A stretch of DNA of 12,211 bases from an uncultured Lachnospiraceae bacterium (GTDB lineage Bacteria > Bacillota > Clostridia > Lachnospirales > Lachnospiraceae): contig CANRMO010000060.1 in NCBI GenBank assembly GCA_947631755.1, positions 1-12,211 of the forward strand. Direction: 5' to 3'. Shown here in pieces: positions 1 through 6,298 of the stretch. Each line of letters begins with the position of its first letter. The first letter of the stretch is position 1. A program made the position numbers and the translations under genes. The notes beneath the pieces were generated by a model. That model saw only the letters and a list, made by a program, of their open reading frames with translations. It was not told where the DNA came from and searched no databases.

Positions 1-1271
1 TATCCACATTGAAATACCAGCAGATGGACGGGCTTAACACCGCCCTGCCGATTGGACACCGGAAAATAAATGCACTCAGGACACTTACCACGGAGAGCCT
101 TTCCGTGCTTATGCCGTTCCGGGTGCAGGAGATTATGGACGAGGGAGGGATATACTGTGGGGAAAATGCCATCTCCCATAACATGATTATGTGCAACAAG
201 GCGAAACTGTTAAACCCGAACTCTTTTTTACTTGGAGTGCCGGGGAGCGGAAAATCCTTCAGTGCAAAAATGCTGATCGTGTTCCTTGCCCTTGCCACCG
301 GGGACGATATTTTAATCTGTGACCCAGAGCGGGAGTATGCCTCACTGATAGAGGCAATGGGCGGCGAAGTGATACGGATTGCGGCGGGCAGCCGTGACCA
401 TATCAATGCGATGGATATGGTGGAGGGCTACGGGGACGGCAAAGCCATCGGAGATGGCTTGGACTCGGTAATCGAAAAGTCGCAGTTTGTCCTTTCCCTC
501 TTCGAGCAGTTAAGCACGAGGGGCATTGAGCCGGAGGAACGCTCTATCATTGACCGCTGCACTTCCGATATTTACGAGGACTACCAGAACGGTGGGAAAG
601 TACCGACCTTGTGCGTGTTACGGGAGAAATTGTTAGAGCAGAAAGAAAGGGAGGCAAAGAAACTTGCCCTTGCATTGGAACTGTTCACGAGCGGCAGCCT
701 TGACGCATTTGCCCATGAGAGCAACGTGGATATCCACAGCCGCATGGTGGTGTACGATATTATGGACTTGGGAAAACAGTTAAAGACAATGGGGCTTTTG
801 GTAATCACGGACGCCATGATAAACCGTGTGACGGAGAACTGGAAGAAGGGGAAACGGACGCATATCTTTCTGGACGAGTTTCATGTAGTGTTTGAGAATG
901 AGCATTCCGGCGAATTTTTCAATTCCGCCTGGCGGCGTTTCCGCAAGAGAAATGCGTTCCCCAACGCCATTACGCAGAACGTGGAATACCTTCTGGATTC
1001 CGTGCTTGCCAGCACCATGCTTTCCAACAGCGAATATATCGTAATGCTGAATCAGGCGGCGTCGGACAGGCAGAAACTGGCAGAGTTATTGAATATTTCA
1101 GGCGAGCAGATGAGTTACATCACAAATGCAGACGCAGGGTGCGGCCTGATAAAATATGGCAGTTCCCTTGTGCCGTTCATCAATAAATTTCCGAAAAATA
1201 CAAGGCTCTATAAGCTGATGACAACAAAGCCGGGGGAGGACAGCATGAACCGCAGGAGAATGGATTGTTGA
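1..1271 (+). CDS. VirB4-type conjugation ATPase, 3' part
   Basis: This is the C-terminal part of a VirB4/TraE-family ATPase, the cytoplasmic motor of a type IV secretion system that powers assembly and DNA transfer. The reading frame is open from base 3, so the gene starts upstream of the window; the family is usually about 800 residues and about 420 are seen. A Walker A motif, GVPGSGKS, is encoded at 234-257. A Walker B motif, hydrophobic residues followed by Leu-Asp-Glu, is encoded at 864-878. The C-terminal part, with NSEYIVMLNQAASDRQKL and a late FPKNTRLYKLMTTKPGE stretch, fits the end of this family. The TTG at 9 is not a real start. The gene ends at TGA 1269-1271. It would belong to the same transfer module as the hydrolase gene at 2590. 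Confidence 0.93.
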   Translation, partial: STLKYQQMDGLNTALPIGHRKINALRTLTTESLSVLMPFRVQEIMDEGGIYCGENAISHNMIMCNKAKLLNPNSFLLGVPGSGKSFSAKMLIVFLALATGDDILICDPEREYASLIEAMGGEVIRIAAGSRDHINAMDMVEGYGDGKAIGDGLDSVIEKSQFVLSLFEQLSTRGIEPEERSIIDRCTSDIYEDYQNGGKVPTLCVLREKLLEQKEREAKKLALALELFTSGSLDAFAHESNVDIHSRMVVYDIMDLGKQLKTMGLLVITDAMINRVTENWKKGKRTHIFLDEFHVVFENEHSGEFFNSAWRRFRKRNAFPNAITQNVEYLLDSVLASTMLSNSEYIVMLNQAASDRQKLAELLNISGEQMSYITNADAGCGLIKYGSSLVPFINKFPKNTRLYKLMTTKPGEDSMNRRRMDC

Positions 1272-1450
1272 TTTACAATAAATAGATATACTTTTTTGGA
1301 AATACAGAGGTTTGTATAACTAAAGAATATGTAGGAGTTGTCTTTTGCTGTAAAATTTTGCAGATTGCCCATTTTTTGATTGCTATTTGCAGACAAAAGT
1401 GTTACAGTGTTTATATCAAGATGTGTGATAGTCAAATGGAGGCGATGGAA
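1272..1450 (+). promoter_or_regulatory. Leader and probable promoter region of the toxin-antitoxin operon
   Basis: This 179-base AT-rich gap separates the transfer ATPase from the antitoxin gene. RelB-type operons normally carry an autoregulated promoter directly upstream of the antitoxin. Two weak -10-like boxes are visible (TATAAC at 1315-1320 and TATATC at 1412-1417), neither with a convincing -35, so no promoter can be placed firmly. TTTGCAGA recurs at 1357-1364 and 1386-1393, but no clear ribbon-helix-helix operator palindrome stands out. Confidence 0.35.
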
Positions 1451-1735
1451 ATGGGACAGTCTACAATCAGTGTACGCTTGGATGATGCCATTAAAAAACA
1501 ATTTGACAGTCTTTGTGCAGAGTTTGGCATGTCTGCATCTACAGCGTTTAATATTTATGCACGGACAGTTGTAAGGCAGAGGAAAATCCCTTTTGAGATT
1601 ACGGCGGAAAATGATCCCTTTTATAGCGAATCCAATGCGAAGATTCTGAAGGAATCCATAGAGCAGATGGAAAAGCATCCGGAGCGGAATGTTGTAAAAA
1701 CACTGGAAGAACTGGAGGAACTTTCGGATGGCTGA
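1451..1735 (+). CDS. RelB/DinJ-family antitoxin
   Basis: This 94-residue protein is the antitoxin of a type II toxin-antitoxin pair. It would bind and neutralise the toxin encoded immediately downstream and repress its own promoter. Residues 4-45, beginning STISVRLDDAIKKQFDSLC, match the N-terminal ribbon-helix-helix DNA-binding part of RelB/DinJ proteins, and the charged C-terminal half is the expected toxin-binding tail. Three in-frame ATG codons (1436, 1445, 1451) compete. GGAGG at 1438-1442 lies 8 bases before 1451 but overlaps or crowds the other two, so 1451 is chosen. The gene overlaps the toxin gene by 8 bases, indicating translational coupling. The cassette interrupts the transfer module rather than belonging to it functionally. 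Confidence 0.88.
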   Translation: MGQSTISVRLDDAIKKQFDSLCAEFGMSASTAFNIYARTVVRQRKIPFEITAENDPFYSESNAKILKESIEQMEKHPERNVVKTLEELEELSDG

Positions 1736-1991
1736 TATTTCATTTTCGGAGCGGGCATGGGAAGAATTCCAATACTGGATGGGACAGGATAAAAAGACAG
1801 TCAGGCGGATAACTGCACTGTTAAAGGATATAAGCAGAAGTCCTTTTGACGGCATTGGAAAGCCGGAACCGCTGATAGGAGAAAAGGGAAAATGGAGCAG
1901 GCGCATTAACGGAACAGACCGTCTGGTGTATTCTGTGGATGAGCGGGGTGTAAATGTATACCAGTGCAAGGGACATTATGACGATAAGTAG
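1728..1991 (+). CDS. yoeB: YoeB/Txe-family mRNA interferase toxin
   Basis: This 87-residue protein is a RelE-superfamily ribosome-dependent endoribonuclease of the YoeB/Txe type, which cleaves mRNA in the ribosomal A site when released from its antitoxin. Length and sequence follow E. coli YoeB (84 residues) almost throughout, including GKPEPL at 45-50 and WSRRINGTDRLVYSV at 56-70. The known YoeB catalytic residues Glu46, Arg65, His83 and Tyr84 correspond to Glu47, Arg65, His83 and Tyr84 here, so the toxin looks intact. Its start overlaps the end of the antitoxin gene. YoeB usually pairs with YefM; pairing with a RelB/DinJ-type antitoxin, as here, is also found. A strong terminator follows, making the two genes a closed cassette. 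Confidence 0.92.
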   Translation: MADISFSERAWEEFQYWMGQDKKTVRRITALLKDISRSPFDGIGKPEPLIGEKGKWSRRINGTDRLVYSVDERGVNVYQCKGHYDDK

Positions 1992-2019
1992 TTTTAATGT
2001 TAAAGGAAAATAGGAACCG

Positions 2020-2062
2020 ATAAGCCATTGTGGATAAAGGGAATCCATGATGGCTTATTTTT
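2020..2062 (+). terminator. Rho-independent terminator of the toxin-antitoxin operon
   Basis: A 16-bp stem pairs 2020-2035 with 2043-2058 (two G-U pairs), with a 7-base loop, and runs directly into five T residues at 2058-2062. It lies 28 bases after the toxin stop codon. It would isolate the cassette from the transfer genes downstream. Confidence 0.88.
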
Positions 2063-2075
2063 GTAAAAAGAATAA

Positions 2076-2122
2076 GGCAGTCTGGACGGAATGAAATCTT
2101 TCTGGCAGGCTGCCATTTTTTT
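2076..2122 (+). terminator. Terminator-like hairpin abutting the next gene
   Basis: A 9-bp stem pairs 2076-2084 with 2106-2114 (one G-U pair) around a 21-base loop. One base later comes a run of seven T residues at 2116-2122. The Shine-Dalgarno sequence of the gene starting at 2135 begins only a few bases after the T run. It may be a true terminator or attenuator, or a remnant of the original spacer after the ATPase gene. Confidence 0.55.
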
Positions 2123-2134
2123 ATGGAGGAAGAT

Positions 2135-2530
2135 ATGGCAGAAATTAAATTCACATCAAAGGAGCATGAAAACTTTTATAAAACAATGCTACAGGAGTCC
2201 GGTAACAGCGACAGCTACCACCGGGCTTTTTTTTACTGTATTGGTATTTCTGATACGACCAGAAGAAATGCAAAACGGATATTTGATATTGCACAGGACA
2301 GGATTAAACCGGACAGCCTGCATGAGGGATGGCAGACAGGAGGAACGGTACGGCTTACAAGGCTTGCGTTCAATCTCTGGAATGGTTATATGGAGCAGGG
2401 AGAGGAACGTATGTCAACGCCTTATGAGATGTTTGACTGTAGTTATGCCCCCTATTTTTATGAAGCCATAAAGTTACGGTATCCGGAATATTGTAGGGAA
2501 TTACCAAAAGACAACGGTAGAGACAGATAG
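2135..2530 (+). CDS. DUF6075-like small protein of conjugative elements
   Basis: This 131-residue soluble protein has no signal peptide or membrane segment. The pattern KFTSKEHENFY near the N-terminus, then YHRAFFYCIGISDTTRR, GWQTGGTVRLTRLAFNLWNG and a C-terminal YFYEAIKLRYPEYCRELP resembles the DUF6075 family found in clostridial mobile elements. The assignment rests on recalled family features, not a search. The function is unknown. An upstream in-frame ATG at 2123 lacks a ribosome binding site and overlaps the T run of a hairpin. GGAGG at 2125-2129 fits the ATG at 2135, which is chosen. It lies between the ATPase and the cell-wall hydrolase, so a supporting role in transfer is plausible but unproved. 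Confidence 0.8.
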   Translation: MAEIKFTSKEHENFYKTMLQESGNSDSYHRAFFYCIGISDTTRRNAKRIFDIAQDRIKPDSLHEGWQTGGTVRLTRLAFNLWNGYMEQGEERMSTPYEMFDCSYAPYFYEAIKLRYPEYCRELPKDNGRDR

Positions 2531-2589
2531 CCACAGTTACAGATTTTTTTGTTTTTTTGTGGAAAAAGTTATCAGAAGGGAGGCAGGAG

Positions 2590-4500
2590 ATGGCGCAGAC
2601 AATCAGGACACGAAAGACGCACCGTGACATTAAGGCACTGGACAAGACCATGACCGCCGCAGAGCGCATGAAAAATACCTATGTGCGGGCAAAGGACAGT
2701 GTAGGACAGGCACGGGGCGGGGAGGAACAGGGCAGCCCCGTGGAATATGCAGAGGACAGGGCGGCACGGTGGGCAGAGCATACCGCCCATGAAAGCACAC
2801 ACCAGATAAAGGAAAAGGGCGGGAGAGCCTTGCATTATGTAAAAGAAAAATGCAGGATTGCAGGAGAGATAAAACAAATCCAGTCAGGGTCAGCGGAGGG
2901 ACACTTTTCGGAATCGGGGGAGTGTCCCTCTAAAATTTTAGCGGACGGGGAAAACCTTTACCAGCCGAAAGAGAAGATATTCAAAACCGCACAGGCGGAG
3001 GCGGGGAGAAAAGATGCCCAGAAAAAAGCAGCAGAGAGGGCGGCCGCACGCAGGGCAGAACAAAGAACCGGGCAGACCGCCTTTCAGGAAGCGGAGAAAA
3101 GGGCGGGGGAAATAGGAAAGCAGGCAGTAAAAGCCATAGACCGGGGAGAAAAAACCATCAAGACCACCCACCGGGCGGGGCAGACCGTAAAATCTACCGG
3201 AAAGGGGACGGTAAAGGCTGCCGGGAAGTCTGTAAAGACCACCGGGCAGTCCGCAAAGATAACAGTCAAGACAACGGAGCAGGCAGCAAGAAACGCATAC
3301 CGGACAGCGAAAGCAACAGCCCAGGCTGGAGCAAAGGCGGCAGAGAAATCGGCAAGGGCGGCGAAACAGGCGGCGAAAGCCGGGGCGAAGTCGGCAAGAG
3401 CCGCCGCCAAAGCCGCTGCCACCGCAGTCAAAGGAATGGTAGCAGCGACAAAGGCACTTGTTACCGCCATCGCTGCCGGGGGATGGGTGGCGGTGCTGAT
3501 ACTGATTATCGTTATTCTGTTCGGTGCCGTCCTCTGTTCCATAGGAGGCGACAACTCCAGCACGGTAAGCCCGGTCAGCGCAGAGGTGCAGGCATGTGAG
3601 CCGCTTATCCGTAAATATGCCAGACAGTACGGCATCGGGGAATATGTGGAGTTAATCAAGGCGGTAATGATGCAGGAATCCGGAGGGAACGGGAGCGACC
3701 CCATGCAGAGTTCCGAGGGAAGTTTCAATATGAAGTATCCGAGGAAACCGAACGGCATTACCAATCCGGAATACTCTATCGAGTGTGGTGTTCAGGAACT
3801 GAAAAACTGTCTGGAGCGGGCAAAGGCGGAAAGCCCCGTGGATATGCCGCACATCAAGCTGGCTTTGCAGGGGTATAACTACGGGAACGGGTACATTGAA
3901 TGGGCGGACGAAAACTACGGCGGCTACACACTGGCAAATGCGGCGGAGTTTTCTGAAAAGATGGCAAAGGAAAAAGGTTGGGACAGTTATGGAGACAGGC
4001 AGTATGTACCCCACGTATTACGCTATTATTCCTTTGGGCGCATACCCACGGGGGCAGGAAACAAACGCAGCGAGGCGCTGCGTTCGATGATTGTGCAGAT
4101 GGCATTATCGCAGGAAGGAAATGCCGGCGATACCTACTGGAGCTGGTACGGATTTACGGGAAGGGTATCGTGGTGCGCCTGCTTTACTTCGTGGTGTGCC
4201 GACCAGTGCGGCTATCTGGAAAGCGGTATCATACCGAAGTTTTCACTCTGCTCGGACGGTGTGAAATGGTTTCAGGAGAAGAAACAGTTTCAGGATGGAA
4301 GTTACGTTCCGGTGCCAGGGGACATCATCTTTTTTGACTGGGGGAATGACGGGAGTATCGACCATGTAGGAATTGTGGAGAACGTGAAGAAAGGGGTGGT
4401 AAACACCATCGAGGGCAACAGCGGGGACAAGGTAAAGCGGAACAGTTACCCGGTGGGAAGCGATTCCATCTACGGCTACGGGACTCCGGCATATCAATAG
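2590..4500 (+). CDS. Conjugation cell-wall hydrolase: basic tail, TM helix, lysozyme-like and CHAP domains
   Basis: This 636-residue bifunctional peptidoglycan hydrolase of the CwlT/Tn916-Orf14 type (the CD1108-like family of mobile elements) would open the wall for the mating channel. Residues 1-290 are hydrophilic and become increasingly rich in Ala, Lys and Thr (about 170-290, histone-H1-like). A transmembrane helix spans about 298-318 and should place the C-terminal half outside. A lysozyme-like transglycosylase domain follows (about 335-475), with probable catalytic Glu363 in MMQESGG. A CHAP endopeptidase domain (about 510-632) has probable catalytic Cys529 in SWCACF, His592 in DHVGIV and polar residues in EGNSGD (608-613). 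GGGAGG at 2578-2583 sets the ATG at 2590; the TTG 33 bases upstream lacks one. A perfect hairpin follows the stop codon by three bases. Confidence 0.92.
   Translation: MAQTIRTRKTHRDIKALDKTMTAAERMKNTYVRAKDSVGQARGGEEQGSPVEYAEDRAARWAEHTAHESTHQIKEKGGRALHYVKEKCRIAGEIKQIQSGSAEGHFSESGECPSKILADGENLYQPKEKIFKTAQAEAGRKDAQKKAAERAAARRAEQRTGQTAFQEAEKRAGEIGKQAVKAIDRGEKTIKTTHRAGQTVKSTGKGTVKAAGKSVKTTGQSAKITVKTTEQAARNAYRTAKATAQAGAKAAEKSARAAKQAAKAGAKSARAAAKAAATAVKGMVAATKALVTAIAAGGWVAVLILIIVILFGAVLCSIGGDNSSTVSPVSAEVQACEPLIRKYARQYGIGEYVELIKAVMMQESGGNGSDPMQSSEGSFNMKYPRKPNGITNPEYSIECGVQELKNCLERAKAESPVDMPHIKLALQGYNYGNGYIEWADENYGGYTLANAAEFSEKMAKEKGWDSYGDRQYVPHVLRYYSFGRIPTGAGNKRSEALRSMIVQMALSQEGNAGDTYWSWYGFTGRVSWCACFTSWCADQCGYLESGIIPKFSLCSDGVKWFQEKKQFQDGSYVPVPGDIIFFDWGNDGSIDHVGIVENVKKGVVNTIEGNSGDKVKRNSYPVGSDSIYGYGTPAYQ
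2896..2930. repeat. Perfect 10-bp inverted repeat inside the hydrolase gene
   Basis: GAGGGACACT at 2896-2905 is exactly complementary to AGTGTCCCTC at 2921-2930 across a 15-base loop, followed by the palindrome TAAAATTTTA. It sits in a hydrophilic linker of the protein, where sequence constraint is low. It could act on the mRNA or mark an old insertion. Confidence 0.7.
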
Positions 4501-4503
4501 GTG

Positions 4504-4539
4504 CAGGGTATCCGGCGGGGTTGCCCGCCGGATACCCTG
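4504..4539. terminator. GC-rich 16-bp perfect hairpin after the hydrolase gene
   Basis: The 16 bases at 4504-4519 pair perfectly with 4524-4539 around the loop GTTG, starting three bases after the stop codon. No T run follows on either strand, so it is not a standard intrinsic terminator. It may stabilise the upstream mRNA 3' end, slow the polymerase, or act as a processing site between the hydrolase and the two genes downstream. Confidence 0.6.
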
Positions 4540-4590
4540 TCAAATGTGCAAAAAGAAAAATCGCAGAGTGGAAAAATGCAGGGACAGTCC

Positions 4591-4596
4591 TATACT
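4591..4596 (+). promoter_or_regulatory. Possible -10 box upstream of the small gene pair
   Basis: TATACT matches five of six consensus positions and lies 42 bases before the GTG start at 4638. The -35 region at 17 bases spacing (GTGGAA) is poor, so this is only a weak candidate for a promoter serving the two small genes after the hairpin. Confidence 0.25.
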
Positions 4597-4637
4597 GATA
4601 TATGGGGCAGGGAAATACATAAAAGGAGGGACTTATC

Positions 4638-4970
4638 GTGCAGGGAAAAGGAAAACTCCAGCATTTGAATGAATTTTTCTTCCACACACGGGATGAAATA
4701 TTGAAAACGCTGGAAAAGGACAAGAAATATCGGGAGTGCCGTTCGGATTCCGAGCGGATAGCCAGACAGTTTCCCATCATAGGGGAATTGCTTGAGGGCA
4801 GCAAGAAAGGGACAGCAGTGGAACTGACGGAACGGGAGCAGGCCGCTTTCCGGGAATATGCGGAGATACGGGAGGATATGCGGTGCATGGTAGAGCGGGA
4901 ACATTATGTGAGGGGACACCGGGACTGTCTGCTTTATCTGCTCCGCAGCGGCATGTTTGAATCAGAGTGA
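4638..4970 (+). CDS. Small helical protein of unknown function
   Basis: This 110-residue, highly charged protein has no signal peptide or membrane segment and is predicted to be mostly helical. I do not recognise a named family. The start is GTG at 4638, supported by AGGAGGG at 4624-4630 seven bases upstream. The C-terminal part, with EREHYVRGHRDCLLYLLRSG, has an aromatic-x-x-Gly-His-x-Asp pattern that recurs loosely in the next gene. Its stop codon TGA lies just before the Shine-Dalgarno sequence of that gene, so the two are probably co-transcribed and translationally coupled. Location in the transfer module suggests an accessory role in the element's maintenance or transfer, but nothing in the sequence fixes a function. 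Confidence 0.8.
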   Translation: MQGKGKLQHLNEFFFHTRDEILKTLEKDKKYRECRSDSERIARQFPIIGELLEGSKKGTAVELTEREQAAFREYAEIREDMRCMVEREHYVRGHRDCLLYLLRSGMFESE

Positions 4971-4980
4971 GGAGGATGAT

Positions 4981-5571
4981 ATGGAAAACAGTTTCGCAGA
5001 GCATTACAAAATGGAACGCATGGGGAAGCCTTTCGATGAGTATCTGAAGCAAAATGAGGAATACCAGAAAAGAAAGAATCAGTACCATGATGTGTATGAT
5101 GAAATAAAGAAATGTCTGGATAACGGTGGTGCAAAAGCCCACAGCCTTCTGGTAAAACTGGATGAAGCGGTGGGGGATTACAGTGCCAGCTATGGGGATG
5201 CGGCATATTTTTTCGGATTTCATGACGGAATGGAACTGGGACTGGAACATAAAATACATACCTTAGAGGAAACGAAACCGGAAAATGGGCCGGGCATTAC
5301 GCTGGAGGATATGGTGTCACTGATCGAAGCAGAAGATGACTTACACGATATGGACAAGGCATTGGAGCAGCTTGCCGGACATGACCATGCCAGTGGGGAG
5401 TTTATCAAGCTGGACAATATATTTAACGTGATTCTTCGGAATTCCCATGAATACTACAGAGAGCAGTCTGAAGAAAAAATGCAGCTCTTTTACCAGATAA
5501 TAATGAGCCGCAATATGCCGCCGGAGGACCGGGCAGACATTCTGATGAATGGGACAGTCCGGCTGCAGTGA
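4981..5571 (+). CDS. Acidic helical protein of unknown function
   Basis: This 196-residue, acidic, mostly helical and soluble protein belongs to no family I can name. The ATG at 4981 is chosen because GGAGG at 4971-4975 precedes it by five bases; the TTG 24 bases upstream lies before that site. Residues about 25-65 look like a charged helix pair. The segment DAAYFFGFHDGMELGLEH (about 73-90) echoes the C-terminal motif of the preceding protein. The C-terminal half is Glu/Asp/Met-rich, with a final segment MSRNMPPEDRADILMNG. It appears co-transcribed with the 110-residue protein, 10 bases after its stop codon. It is followed by a non-coding GC-rich stretch where the transfer module ends. Confidence 0.8.
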   Translation: MENSFAEHYKMERMGKPFDEYLKQNEEYQKRKNQYHDVYDEIKKCLDNGGAKAHSLLVKLDEAVGDYSASYGDAAYFFGFHDGMELGLEHKIHTLEETKPENGPGITLEDMVSLIEAEDDLHDMDKALEQLAGHDHASGEFIKLDNIFNVILRNSHEYYREQSEEKMQLFYQIIMSRNMPPEDRADILMNGTVRLQ

Positions 5572-5790
5572 TGCCCGTTCCCTTACATCTTTACCTGTAT
5601 TGAACATGTTGAACAATACCGCTCCGGCTTGATTTCCCGCCCGGTATAAGGGGCAGCAATGCCGTTTCCACGCAGGAATCCGCCCGGCGTGAGGCCACGC
5701 CCCCGTATTTCCGTGCCAAGCCGGAGCCATGCCTTTGCCAGAACACTGTAATATTTATCTGGAAAGCCCACAGACTCTACTGTTGGTGCC
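5572..5790. other. GC-rich structured non-coding region
   Basis: No convincing gene is present. Perfect 10-bp arms (5621-5630 and 5718-5727, GCTCCGGCTT and its complement) enclose 87 bases. Inside is a further perfect 6-bp hairpin, GGCGTG at 5686-5691 with CACGCC at 5696-5701. AACATGTT at 5604-5611 is an exact 8-bp palindrome inside a partial TTGAACA direct repeat. A minus-strand frame of 69 codons crosses the region, but it lacks a ribosome binding site and is better explained by the GC-rich composition. A structured RNA, a recombination remnant or a protein-binding cruciform are all possible. Confidence 0.5.
5781..5788 (+). repeat. Direct repeat TGTTGGTG, left copy
   Basis: The eight bases recur exactly at 9535-9542, at the other edge of the AT-rich cargo block. 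Both copies are followed by an A/T-rich stretch and then ATTTAC. They could be a target-site duplication or core repeat, or a coincidence. Confidence 0.35.
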
Positions 5791-5796
5791 AAATAA

Positions 5797-5896
5797 ATTT
5801 ACGGTAATTATCAGAAAAAATGGAAAATGTGTGTTAATCATAAACGCATATTATCCGATATAGTAATTATAAAACACGGAAAGAGAGGTTTTCATT
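5797..5896 (+). promoter_or_regulatory. Probable promoter/operator region of the BlaI-M56 operon
   Basis: Strongly AT-rich sequence lies upstream of the repressor gene. Two -10-like boxes are visible: TATTAT at 5849-5854 and TATAGT at 5859-5864, each five of six consensus matches, with weak -35 boxes. TTACGGTAA at 5799-5807 is a short perfect dyad, and GTAATTAT occurs at 5804-5811 and 5863-5870, the second copy overlapping the -10. BlaI-type repressors bind short dyads over their own promoter, so these are candidate operators, but they do not match the known TACA/TGTA operator. GAGAGG at 5883-5888 is the ribosome binding site. Confidence 0.4.
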
Positions 5897-6298
5897 ATGC
5901 AAAATGATGACATAACGCCAAGTGAAAGCGAATGGCTGATTATGGAAGTCTTATGGGCAAGCGAAATGCCTTTAACATCATCAGCGGTAATTAAGGAGCT
6001 GCAGGGGAAGTTAGATATGACACCGAAAATGATTCGTGTACTGATGAACCGTTTATGCCGGAAAGGTATTTTAAGCTATACCATAGATAAAAACGATTCA
6101 AGGGTTTATCATTATGCTGTATTGAAATCAAAGGCAGAATGTTTAAGAAGCAAGAGCCGGAAATTTGCGGAAAGCTATTTTTCGGGCAATCAGTCCAGTG
6201 CATTAGCATCATTGATTCAAAGCATTACATTGACAGATGAACAGATAGAAGAACTGGAAGAAATTCTTGAAAAAAGTAAGGGAAAAGATAAAGAATGA
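5897..6298 (+). CDS. BlaI/MecI-family winged-helix repressor
   Basis: This 133-residue transcriptional repressor belongs to the BlaI/MecI family. The N-terminal winged helix includes ITPSESEWLIMEVLWASE (6-23) and the recognition segment TPKMIRVLMNRLCRKGIL (about 42-59), followed by a wing with DSRVYHY. The C-terminal part, with a KFAESYFSGN segment, is the dimerisation region where such repressors are cleaved when their sensor is activated. Family knowledge says it binds its operator as a dimer and is inactivated by the M56 protease encoded downstream. The two genes overlap by ATGA, a sign of translational coupling. No beta-lactamase or penicillin-binding protein gene is nearby, so the regulated targets are likely this operon's own downstream genes. 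Confidence 0.9.
   Translation: MQNDDITPSESEWLIMEVLWASEMPLTSSAVIKELQGKLDMTPKMIRVLMNRLCRKGILSYTIDKNDSRVYHYAVLKSKAECLRSKSRKFAESYFSGNQSSALASLIQSITLTDEQIEELEEILEKSKGKDKE

Noticed and set aside
1208..1969. Long minus-strand open frame across the toxin-antitoxin genes
   Set aside because: It lies antisense to two well-supported genes with recognised catalytic residues, has no ribosome binding site, and its product has no protein-like pattern.
2542..2558. Two runs of seven T residues split by a G, with CCACA/TGTGG around them
   Set aside because: The possible stem is only 5 bp around a long A/T-rich loop, too weak for a terminator; probably ordinary spacer.
3084..3764. 226-codon minus-strand frame opposite the Ala/Lys-rich tail of the hydrolase
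   Set aside because: It is a by-product of the GC-rich, Ala-rich codons on the + strand; the product is a low-complexity Ala/Phe/Val mix.
4581..5560. Exact 10-mer GGGACAGTCC at 4581-4590 and 5551-5560
   Set aside because: One copy is inside a gene and the other in a spacer, flanks differ, and a single shared 10-mer over this length is weak evidence for a functional repeat.
5583..5792. 69-codon minus-strand frame in the GC-rich gap
   Set aside because: No ribosome binding site; the sequence is better explained by the inverted repeats and composition of the region, although a search for homologous frames would settle it.
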